Shown here one piece after another: positions 33,426 to 43,135 of a stretch of 64,000 nt of DNA. The stretch's first letter is position 1. Each line of letters opens with the position of its first letter. Below the pieces are notes generated by a model. It worked only from the letters and a program-made list of their open reading frames with translations. It made no database searches and had not been told where the DNA came from. Where the stretch lies: contig NC_052506.1 in assembly GCF_014356525.2 (NCBI RefSeq), forward strand, positions 11,265,900 to 11,329,899, given 5' to 3'. Origin of the DNA: Nilaparvata lugens (Eukaryota > Arthropoda > Insecta > Hemiptera > Delphacidae). Position numbers and translations under genes: made by a program.

Positions 33426-34889
33426 AGTCTTTTTCATCTAATATGAATAATTACCACAATATCAACTTCTTAACTACACAAAAAGTGAAAAATTATATAG
33501 TTGAGAAAATATGATGAGTCATTCTAGCTTTCATTATCTTCACAAATTCTTCTGAAATGACTAATAGGCCTACTTGAACTTTGCTAATAAAATATTCCAA
33601 ATTAAATTTTTATCTTGAAGAAAAACTTGCAGCCTAGATTCTCTTCATCCATGATATAATCTGCGTTGTAAACATTAAGTCATTCGGTATTCATCATATA
33701 AAAATAAATCTGATGATGTTGATAATACGCAAGAATAGTATATATAGACTATAGTCTATAGTATATAGATAGCTTTATACTATCATTGGATTATACGTAT
33801 TTATTTAGAAATCCCTTTTGAGATTACACATGAACAATGGGAAGACCTAACAGCTGCTGTAAGTTTCAAAAGTAGAATGTACTTCGTTTCCAAAGGAGAA
33901 CTATTATTATTTATGAGAGAAATAATTTTTAGAGAAGCGTTAATAGATTGAGAACTCATCTCTTCTGAGAGTTCTTCGAAGTATGATTATATTTACAATA
34001 TACAACACAAAAATATTTAATCTAGTTTTGTGTTTGGATTATTAACGAACACAATCAAGAAAAAATGAATGAAAACGATGATACTTGAGCCACAAACACT
34101 TCAAGCTGAGCACAATTCAGTTGTACAGTTGAGTTCAGTAACCGGTCAGACTCTCTGGGGGCCACACCCACACCTAAGTGCGCTCTGACTACAACACCAC
34201 AAGTGGTTCCACATTCAAAATGCGAAAATATGCACCTTGTCCAACATTTTTGGTCGTGCACTGAGGAAGACTACTGGAACAATAATTGGTATTGGTCAGT
34301 TTCATAGTGCCGTATCTAATGACGCAAATAGAGGAACATCATTTTTTTGTGTTATGACTGACATCTTTACATTTTTTCTACATATTTGTTGCTAGGAGAG
34401 AGCAGACATTCATTCAACGTGAAATATTTTTCCCCTGGCGCGGCCAAACTGAAATCTATGTTCTGCATAAAAGCCCCCCATATTTCATGTTACTTTTAAC
34501 AGGAGGGTGTGTGTTGTGTGTAGTACATCAGCCACAGTCATTCATATCCATAAATGGAGAACGATATATTGCGTTGCTAATACACACGGTGCTGTCTATT
34601 GTTTAAATTTGACGTGAAGCCTCAACAGAAAAATACAGCCGAAAACTGTGAAAAATATGAAAGCTGTTGATGAAGAGTGAAAAATTGGTGATCTATGGAT
34701 TGATTTATTCGAACGTTACTATTCAAACTGGGTAGCAGCTTGACTTGTGATAAAACTTTACAATGAAGATAAATCTATCATTGATTCCTTTCAACTTACC
34801 TTTTTTCACGACCATAAATTATGGAAACATCTACAAGAATGAATTCATTCCTTCATTCTGAAAATAGAATAATACTACTTTCTTAAAAT
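33426..34889. other. Unannotated stretch
   Basis: It begins with words shared with the palindrome family (TACCACAATATCAACTTCTTAA at 33450). The rest has no recognised feature. Confidence 0.35.
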
Positions 34890-34932
34890 AAACCTGACGA
34901 TGGTGTAAACACTGAAACTAGTTTAGTTGTTA
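34890..34932 (+). ncRNA. Hammerhead-ribozyme-like motif (Penelope type)
   Basis: CTGACGA (34894-34900) is followed by a potential stem GTGTAAACAC (34903-34912), then GAAA (34914-34917), then CTAGTTT. This is the hammerhead order of conserved boxes, with a very short stem III as reported for Penelope-like elements. Stem I pairing partners were not established. Activity is unknown. Confidence 0.4.
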
Positions 34933-36021
34933 TAATTTTATTCTTAATCTTTTATTTTATTAATTTCAAAGAGTACTATAATTCTATTTTAAAATAAAAG
35001 AAAGTAGCCAAGAATTCATTGCTATTGGGAATTTTATTGAAGAACTGAATTATAAATTGGAACATGTATGATCTAATCTATTAAGTTTGTTGGCTGTTTT
35101 TTAAGATGTGTCTGTCTTTTAGGAAATCAACAAAAACATTTCTCTCACAGCTCAGATGAGACAAAATGAGATTTCCCTATCAAGTTGACAGAGTCTTAAT
35201 TTTTCTTGCATTAACTATGAACGACTAATAACAATATACATGCAATTTCGTAATGCCACCACGATTTATATTCGAAGTATTGAGAGTGTATGTGTTAAAT
35301 GTATATTTTCAGCTATATTATAAGATTGAATTCATCATTAAATTGGAATGAAGTTTGTTCAGTTTTCAGTATCTTTTCCAGAAAATTTCTCGAAGCTGTT
35401 GTCATATAACAAGTATAGTGATGACAGACTTCAAATACATACTTGATGGATTGATGTGAATTTCCAATGAATGAAACTAACAAAAAGGTTTGATCTTTCT
35501 AACTTCTAGTTCGAATATTCAGTTAAATATCTAATTGCTCAGATCAGATAAGTAAATTGTTATTCATACTCCCGTTTGATGTAAGCCAGAGATTGGAATT
35601 CACTTCCTGGTGGTCTGGAACTCATCTAAATGATGGGATTATTTCCAACTTGAGATATCCCTCCGTTCTATTATGGTATTTCCTTCTCTGTAATCTGCAT
35701 GATTGAATAAATTAAACAAATAATCCTATCTAATCCAAACCAAGAAAGTGAATACTTGCTCTCATCCTCAGTGGAAGCCGTCTAAAATGCATCTGAATCA
35801 CCTACAAATCAATTTGCTATCTCCGTCATCTTTTTAAATTCACAAGTATATTTTTTGGCGATGATTTCAAATCTTATCACAATTCGAATAAATTTATTCC
35901 TATATTTCAATCATTAACACGGATCGAGTAGGTAACACAATCAAGTACGAAATCAGATGAATGATTAATATGATTTATATTGAGTTGTGATTATTTCAGT
36001 TATGTTTTTTTGCAAATCCAG
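34933..36021. other. AT-rich stretch, nothing recognised
   Basis: The short words TTTTAAAATAAAAGAAAGTA (about 34990) and TACTTTCTTAAAATAAA (about 34878) are inverted around the ribozyme-like motif. Nothing else was seen. Confidence 0.35.
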
Positions 36022-36190
36022 ACACATCGATTTCTGGAAGTAGGATTTTTTGCCGTCCTTATAAATTTTACCAGATTGAATGGAACTTGACAAAAACATG
36101 ATCAAATTATATGTTTGTCAAGTTGTGTTCAATCTGATAGAATTCTCAAGGATGGCAAAGAATCGTACGTCCAAAAATCGATGTTTATGT
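36022..36190. repeat. Foldback palindrome
   Basis: The arms share CATCGATTT(C/T)TGGA, ATTTTTTGCC(G/A)TCCTT, AGATTGAA and ACTTGACAAA in inverted order, around a centre near 36105. It is non-coding. Confidence 0.7.
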
Positions 36191-36299
36191 AACTAGACTT
36201 AGAAATCTCAATATATGACTGTTTGAAGGAGCCTTTAAGAGCAGAAAGTGAGCCATAAGCTCGATAAAACTCTCGAAATCTATTGTTCTTCTATGAAAT

Positions 36300-36680
36300 A
36301 TGATGGCTGTAGGTAACAGTGGTAGTTACAGCTGCAGCTACGACACTCTTGGTTGAGTAGAACTGCTTCGGTTGAGCTGCAAGCCACTTATGGAGTCGAG
36401 ACGCATCTAGTATGGAGCGAGAACGAGAGAGAATGAAAGAGAGATAGAGCGAGAGAGAGAGAGAGAGTGATCGACGACACCCAATTTGCATCCGAAATTG
36501 ATGTTATGCTAATTAAACAAATTGGCTGCATCTGGAAAGCTTTTAACAGCGGATGGCATAACGCCCGCTAATGGCATGATAACCCTGTTGATGTTGCCCT
36601 TCCTACCCCACCTTGCTCCGCCACCCCACCCCCTACCACCATCCTGTCCATTTGTTCGGCTTAAACCTTTGCTGCCGTCT
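36300..36680. promoter_or_regulatory. GC-richer island with homeodomain-type words
   Basis: It is repeat-free apart from a GA microsatellite (36418-36471). It contains the octamer ATTTGCAT (36484-36491) and TAATTA (36510-36515) within 32 bp, next to a C-rich stretch. These are POU- and homeodomain-type binding words. An enhancer role is inference only. Confidence 0.25.
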
Positions 36681-37063
36681 CTAATGAGAAAAAACTACAA
36701 CAAACAAATCAACACAAGTCGCATTCTAAATTATCTGTTTGTCAATGAGTAGACTATGTGTAGGAGAGGTTAAATTGTTTGAACAGTTGAAGAGTTGGAT
36801 CTCCTATTTTTAATCCATATCCCATTCGGAATTGTTCCCGTGGAGAAAATCGTGGAAGTTGATCAATTTCAATGCATGAAGATTTGAATTCTCAGGAAAC
36901 AGATGGAAGATTTATAAATTATGTTTTCTCCGTGATTGACTAGGATAATAATGGTGAGCTCTTATCGGGTCTCCAAATGCGTATGGAATATGTGATTTAA
37001 TTTATTTCAAAAATAATTTTAAATTTAATAATCTTCATTTTTAGTTTATATTCAATTCAGAAA

Positions 37064-37180
37064 TGTGAAGGTGACACATAACCTATATTTGGACTGTCTT
37101 ATAAATTAGAATTGGAACCGTTTTGGGCATGCCGGTGATACTTTTGTGGAAGTTGTATGAAGTTGAATGATTGAATCCCA
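37064..37180 (+). mobile_element. LINE 3' end fragment
   Basis: It shares GTGACACATAACCT, ATTTGGACTGT and AGAATTGGAACCGTTTTGGG with the minus-strand copy at 5270-5440. It ends near GAATGATTGAATCCC. Confidence 0.6.
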
Positions 37181-37239
37181 TAAAACTGTTTCCTCACTGT
37201 AGAATAATGTCGTTTCATACCTTAACAATCAATGAATCA

Positions 37240-37395
37240 ATCAATCAAGTTTTATTGAACAAAATATTTACATTGGAGGTCCCACTAAACCCGAAGGTTT
37301 TTCAGTAGGTGCCTACATAAGTATACATAGTAAATCAAATAATCGTACATTACAAAGAAATAAAATTAACAAATTTGATAGGAGGAAGAGAATTT
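37240..37395 (-). mobile_element. LINE 3' end with AATC tail, copy 1
   Basis: Read on the minus strand it ends in TCAATAAAACTTGATTGATT. It contains ACCTACTGAAAAACCTTCGG and GTTTAGTGGGACCTCCAATG, both also present at 63441-63590. It is a 5'-truncated retrotransposon 3' UTR. Confidence 0.75.
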
Positions 37396-38885
37396 TTTTT
37401 ATTTGCATGCAAAGGAAAGTTGGGAAGTAAGAAGAGAATGTAAAGGAAGGATGGTGGTGAGGAAGGTGAACTTATCTAGGAACTAGAATAATAAAATTTA
37501 AGAAAAGAAATTAGATAAACTACTCAAGTAGAAGAAAATATATTAATCAAATCAAATCATAAATCATGAAAAATGAGTATTCACTATTTATGCAAACAAA
37601 AATTATAATAAACATACATGGGGAAAATTGAGAAATGAAAGTTAAATTTAAAGAAATAATATTATAAGTGGTCGCTCTGGCTGGCGGCAGTGACTCAATA
37701 AAATTAATGTACCAGCAAAATCTCTGCTAGCTGCTTCTTTATATGAGGTTATTGTTATTCATTACATAGCTAAGAACATCGCTTCTTGAATAATCTCGAA
37801 TATTCAGAGGCAATCTATTAATTAAATAATTCAGGAAGAATGTAGAGTAGTGATCTTTTTCCATATATATTTCTAAATCGAGGTAACTGATATATAACTA
37901 ACTAGACGTTTTTGCTCAAAGAGCATACTACCACAGATAGAACCCTGTTTATATAGTATTTATGGTACTACGTAGAGCGCAGAGATGGACTGGGGAGACT
38001 GCATAGCTAGCTTCTAAGAGTAAAAATATATTTGTCACATCTAAACTCAATTTTCAAATGAATTTCTAAACAGCTCTCACACGTGTGGAAAGTCAGACAT
38101 CAGCAAAAAATACTATTGAAAGGATTTATCGAGTATCTTGCTGATTCCAGCCGATGTAACCTGTTTTAGAAATAAGTGTATATGTCAGTAAGTTTCGATC
38201 CTTAATTCGACAGGCTCGCCAAAGAGATCTCTTAATCTATTTTAGGAACGATGTAGAAGGTTTTCCGCTTCATCTGTCCGAGGGCGCAGCGCTGAGATGC
38301 GTACGAAATTTTAATCTAGCGCCGCGTATCGGCTACGCTGCAGATCCGAATGCAATCTATGCACCGTCCATAGCCGGCAGCCAGCCCCCAACACCCGTCT
38401 GAATAATTTATACGGGGGAGTGTTTGTGGCCGAAGTCGGGGGATGACTCCCTCGGGAAGACGTCTACTAGGGTGGCTATATTTTCTTTTTTATTTGGATA
38501 AGATATCGAGGAGAGAAGGAGGGAGGGAGTCCTGACAAGGAAGGAGCTATCTGTGGACCAGTGCTCTCTGACAGCCTTCAACCACAGCGTCGTCATGCAC
38601 ACACGCTCATGAAAAAAGCATGAGAGCGGATGCACGCGTGCGCGCCCGCACGCCGACAAAGTGATTCCACCTTCCGACCGTTATCGCAAATCAATTGATC
38701 CCATCAACCCCCGTCACGCTGCTATCTTCATTTATGTTTGATCCTTCCAGTGAAAATGATATCTATTGACGAATTTTGAAAATTCTACGAAAATTGCTCT
38801 CATCAATCTTATTTAATATCAACAATAAGATATTTCACTGATTGAGAGTCTTGAATGAATTTCACAGAAGATTAGTTCGAGCATA
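37396..38885. other. Unannotated stretch with GC-richer island
   Basis: The stretch 38240-38720 is GC-richer and repeat-free, with no supported coding frame. The rest is AT-rich. Confidence 0.35.
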
Positions 38886-39658
38886 ACGTATGAGAAAAAC
38901 TGAAATTATGGCGATAGATCCTCTCTGTGTAAACAAGATCAAAATCAATAATGAAGAATTGAAAGTGGTTGATCATTTCAAGTACTTGGGAGAAATCATT
39001 CACTGCAGATTGAAAGAGAACCGAACATGGCAGAACCGAATAATGGAAATGAAAAGAGCCCAACATCTGAGTTGGAATATTTACAATAAAAAATGGCTCT
39101 CTATAAAATCAAAAATTCGCCACTATAATAGTGTAGTCCGTCCAGAAGCGCTTTATGCGTGTGAAACCCTCTTTCAAATCAGGAATGAGAATAAGACAGA
39201 TCAGGTGAGCAAAACAGATAGACAGTCCATAAGAACCATCATAAATAAAAGTTATCAAAAGAATGGAGTCTGGAGAATTGCAACCAAAGAGACAGTCTAT
39301 AAGGGAGTAGAGCCCATCTCCAGTATAATAAAAAAAACAAAGAATTTCTCATTTTTTCCATGTTCTGGGAATGCCTGAGAATCGAGTTCTGAAACAGCTT
39401 GTAATGCGTGATCTAAAAAAGAGAAAATGTGCTGATGACGTAAAACAGGATCCTCAAGAAATCTGCTTGGAAGTTGAGGATGCCATTGATAAAGTGAAAA
39501 AAACCCATTTACTTAAAACGCACATATTCAATTCACCAAAAATGCACAGGGAGATTGTAATCACTGATGCAGAAAGACGACAACGATCCGAGAGAATGAA
39601 GAAATATTGGGCTGATCAAAAAGCCAGACAGCTTCAGAACAAGGACGTTTTTAGTTGA
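38886..39658 (+). pseudogene. LINE reverse-transcriptase C-terminal half, frameshifted
   Basis: The first frame (38890-39378) reads MRKTEIMAIDP, then VDHFKYLGEIIHCRLKENRT, KMKRA-like MEMKRAQHLSWNIYNKKWLS and HYNSVVRPEALYACETLF. These are the thumb and post-RT region of a LINE polymerase (KTE.M.I, FKYLG, P..LYA.E). Near 39355 a shift moves it to a second frame (HVLGMPENRVLKQLVMRDL to a stop at 39658) with a Lys/Arg-rich end ERRQRSERMKKYWADQKARQ. The RT core and endonuclease are absent. A similar Arg/Lys-rich end is seen at 41825-42022. Confidence 0.75.
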
Positions 39659-40427
39659 TTTACTCAAGTGGTCCTATGTGGCCAAAAAAGACGAAAAATA
39701 ATAATAATCCAATAGTATGCTCTTTGCTCCTACATTCTGTATAATATGTACAAATATATGGGAATTAAACTTTTAAATAGTTGATAGAATTTGAGATTTT
39801 GAATCAAAATGTGTTGTTTTAACTCAACATCATTCCTTCCTAGTAGGTGAATTTAATTGAAATCAATAAGTTAAATTCTCCTTGTCTTATGCAGGATAAC
39901 TCGTCATCTATGAACTCTTGTAAGCCTGATGTAAATATAGGGTGTTGACGATTGTGATACGTAGAATTGTTAGTTTAATCGATATTATACTAATAAATAA
40001 CTCATACATGTAACTGCTCAATCCACATTGATTCTGTTATCAACTGATAATCCCAAAATCCAATTTGCATCACAATCAACATTCAGTCAATATTGAGTGA
40101 TGTGTGAAGCAACATCTCTCTTCTCCGAATGACTTCTGTATAATCATATAATTTTTTTTTTCATTTCATTTTCATATTTCCATTTTATTATATGATGTGC
40201 TTATTTTTTCAGCTATCTAAAATTGTGTTAAAATTTTCTGTAATGTATATTTTGAAAAGACTTTTCGTAAAAATTTTCATTTCTTTCAATATTTGTATTA
40301 AATATTGCATTTTCAATTGTTTTACTTGTATTATGTGTTAAGAGAACAATAATTATTGGATATTATCCTTGTGCTCTCATATGTATCGCAAATGAATAAA
40401 TAAAACATTACCTACTTTTTGGACATA
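39659..40427. other. AT-rich stretch, probable retroelement 3' UTR
   Basis: It directly follows the LINE fragment and runs in AT-rich sequence. No other feature was seen. Confidence 0.35.
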
Positions 40428-40535
40428 CTTCTATCAAAATTCGGAAAGGGACCAGTTTTGGGCTAGGCATGTTGGTCCTTTTCTAATCAAGTATTTGGTT
40501 TGTGTATTATGAAATGTAAATAAATAAATATTAAT
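40428..40535 (+). mobile_element. LINE 3' end with hairpin and AAATA tail
   Basis: ATTCGGAAAGGGACCAG pairs with TTGGTCCTTTTCTAAT across CAGTTTTGGGCTAGGCATG. It ends GTAAATAAATAAATA. This is the same stem-loop class as 12730-12815 and 49685-49735. Confidence 0.6.
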
Positions 40536-41389
40536 TCGTAGTTTTACTCTCTTCTGAATGTGTTGAGAATTTTCTATATTTGTTCTACGCTTTTTTGTTC
40601 AAATCTCTCCATCTTCCTTGTCAATCAGGACATTCTCAATCATAACTAGAAAGAAAACCATTTTTATCACGCTGCAGATTCTGCAAGTCTATGAAATGTT
40701 CGAAGTCCGAACAAAGCATTGTGTGATTTGTAACGCATTGTTTAACAGCCATATTTGATGGGGTCGAACCGGCTCAGCTTGGTTCGAGTAACGACCGAGA
40801 ACTTACAGAAGCCCCCCCCCCTAAGCACCTCCTTTCCACCCCCCCCCCAGGGAGAGGGTCACACGGACCAAGGATCACGGTCACGCTTCAGGAGGACTAA
40901 GTGCTGAACTTTCTCCTACCCTTTGACTTGTCCTCTCGCCGCTCGCTCGGAGCTTGCAAACTTTATGATGGAGGACTTGAGCGAGGAACGGGGTGGCAGG
41001 GAGCAGGGGAACGGGGTGCAGGGTGCAGGGGAACGGGGTGCCAGGGAGCAGGGCAACGATAATAGTCAATGGGTAAGGACCGCTTTCACTTTCCTACTAA
41101 GCTGCTATGGAAAAACAAAAACCTCGCCTCTCCCATCTACATAGAAATACACTGTTCCCTCGTGTGCAAGACTTTCAAAATCATCACACTGAAATATGAG
41201 TATAACGGGTTAATATTAGAAGTTAATGTTGATGTTTTGAAAATAGTTTGAATACTTATAATTTACAAACTCGTCTTATCAAACTCAAATTAAAATTCAT
41301 TTATCCTTACTAATTACAAAGTTAAAACTTCAAGTACAAAAAGCATTACGTAATTATAGTTAGATACAGTTTATCAAATATAAAATAAA
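40536..41389. other. Unannotated stretch with G- and C-rich tracts
   Basis: C runs lie at 40814-40849. The tract 40985-41060 is a G-rich tandem repeat. The rest is AT-rich with no recognised gene. Confidence 0.4.
40985..41060 (+). repeat. G-rich tandem repeat, quadruplex-prone
   Basis: Imperfect units of GGGAGCAGGGGAACGGGGTG give more than ten G runs of three or more in 75 bp with short spacers. This satisfies the usual sequence rule for G-quadruplex formation. Confidence 0.6.
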
Positions 41390-41815
41390 AATACTAAGAA
41401 ATTGACAATAACCAAAGATTTTATTTAAAGTAGAAAGAATTATCAGAGTTTATCACAGATTGACAGTGGTGTAACAGGAGTGATCCGTGGTCTAGTGGAT
41501 AGAGTGCCTGCGTAGCAGCATAGAGATCCCGGGTTCAAACCCTCTCAATACCAGAAGTTTTTTAACCAGATCACTCCCGTGTTATCGGATGGGCACGTTA
41601 AACTGTCGGTCCCGGCTGAAGTATGACAGTCGTAAGGCCCATTGACTGCTTAAATAATATATTCAGGCGGTGGGACCTTCCCGCAAGGGACTCCCCACCA
41701 AAAAAGCCATACGAATTTACTTTTAGTGGTGTAACAACCGAAACCGGTTTTCTTATAAAATCTGTGGTTTTTGATAATTTCTCAGTCTTCTCATTTTTTT
41801 CAATCTTATGACCAC
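41390..41815. mobile_element. Penelope-like terminal repeat split by a SINE
   Basis: The left part (ACTAAGAAATTGACAATAAC ... CACAGATTGACAGTGGTGTA) and right part (GTAACAACCGAAACCGGTTT ... TTTGATAATTTCTCAGTCTT) are the same words seen in the palindrome at 32820-33425. Removal of 41476-41736 rejoins the motif GTGTAACAACCGAAACCGG. Confidence 0.55.
41476..41724 (+). mobile_element. tRNA-derived SINE with 12-bp target duplication
   Basis: The head carries a box A (TGGTCTAGTGGATAGAGTG) and a box B (GGTTCAAACCC), the internal RNA polymerase III promoter of a tRNA-like gene. The body has GTTAAACTGTCGGTCCCGGC and CCTTCCCGCAAGGGACTCCC, as in known insect SINE families. AGTGGTGTAACA flanks both sides (41464-41475, 41725-41736). 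It is 249 bp with no protein. Confidence 0.9.
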
Positions 41816-41824
41816 ATAGGATCA

Positions 41825-42022
41825 CTATAGTCTCTGGTTAGTCATCTTTCTTCGTTTATTCGCTTCAATTCTCTTCCTTTCTTCCCAGTGCCTTTTCATT
41901 CTGTCAGATCTTTTTTTTCTCAATTCATCTGAACAAACCTGTTGCCTTCTCCTAATTGTTTTTATAGATAAGATCCTCTTTCTGTCAGTGATGGTTTGTG
42001 CGATTTTTGACATCGTCAACAA
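41825..42022 (-). pseudogene. Arg/Lys-rich tail similar to the 39.6-kb LINE end
   Basis: The 65-codon minus-strand frame reads ITDRKRILSIKTIRRRQQ, then LRKKRSDRMKRHWEERKRIE. The R(S/D)(E/D)RMK(K/R).W motif parallels ERRQRSERMKKYW at 39580-39640, which also follows a similar TDAERR stretch. It is probably the C-terminal tail of a related retrotransposon polymerase, without the catalytic part. Confidence 0.4.
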
Positions 42023-42837
42023 TTAAATTTAGTTCCGATATGTCTTTTTTTATTTCCACAAGCCAAAAAGGAATTATGGCTCTGTCTGTTTTCGCACTCA
42101 TGAATCAGACAGATTCTGAGTCTAAATGAGTCTGATTAAATGAGTCTTCTCATTTAATATTAATGATTTATTACCACAATATCAACTTCTCAACTACACA
42201 AAAAGTTATCAAATATTATTATGCAGAAGTCTCTACCACTTGATCTTTCAAACAAGAACAACAATAATAATATAAATTGTACACATGAAAGACTAACCTA
42301 GGTGTGTCATCACCTGAATTTGAAAAAAAGATAGCACAAGGACTACCTTATTATTTTATCTACAAATGTTATCACATCAGTGTCATTCGTATCGTAAATA
42401 AATGAATTCTATGTCAGATCTCAAACTTACTGAAGACCTCGAAATTAACTTGAAGTAATGTGTTACATAACATAATAATTCCATAATGCATACTCAATGG
42501 TACTCACCCATTGTTCCTCCATACATATATTCCTTTACTCAACCCATCTAATATCATTCAATTCTTTCAACAACTTAAACAGCATATTCAGCATAAATAC
42601 TTCAAATAGATCCAGTATTTTACTGTAATTTGAATCGCATTCAACGACCTATTCAGCTTGTTGAGAGCTCTCAAACTCTTGAAAATCCTCTTTGAGTGTT
42701 TCAACTTTCATGTTTGTACTGACATTGACTTCACAGTCTAGTGCATTATTTCTGTTGTTACCCATATGACACTATTCTCTGTATTTATTTCTATAATTTG
42801 TATTGATTTGTCTCTTTTCTGTTTAGGGCTACTCGAA
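42023..42837. other. AT-rich stretch
   Basis: TACCACAATATCAACTTCTC at 42172 belongs to the palindrome family described at 32.8 kb. Nothing else was recognised. Confidence 0.35.
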
Positions 42838-43135
42838 ATATGAATAGAAATACAATCCAGCAAATACAACTCAGTACCCTTTTTTGAATTATTTTATCAC
42901 AACTTGTTTCGGACATTCATGCCATTTTAAAATAATTCAAAAAAAGGGTACTGAGATTTGTATTTCTATTCATATCACAAGTAACTCTAACAGAAAAGAG
43001 ACAAATCAATATAAATTATTATAGAAATAAAAACAGAAAAAAGCCATTTCTAAAATGGCATGAATGTACGAAACATGTTATGATAAAATAATTCAAAAAA
43101 AGGTACTGAGATTTGTATTTCTATTAATATTGATT
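42838..43135. mobile_element. Inverted then direct copies of a Penelope-like terminus
   Basis: The unit AATGGCATGAATGTACGAAA followed by ATAAAATAATTCAAAAAA, GGTACTGAG and TTTGTATTTCTATT occurs inverted at 42845-42935, and directly (partly) at 42926-42975 and in full at 43051-43135. The GGCATGAATG(T)(C)CGAAAC part resembles stem II and the GAAA box of Penelope-type hammerhead motifs. No protein is seen. Confidence 0.45.

Noticed and set aside
41479..41560. Functional tRNA gene
   Set aside because: Box A and box B are present, but the acceptor stem does not pair, and the sequence continues into a SINE body with a target duplication.
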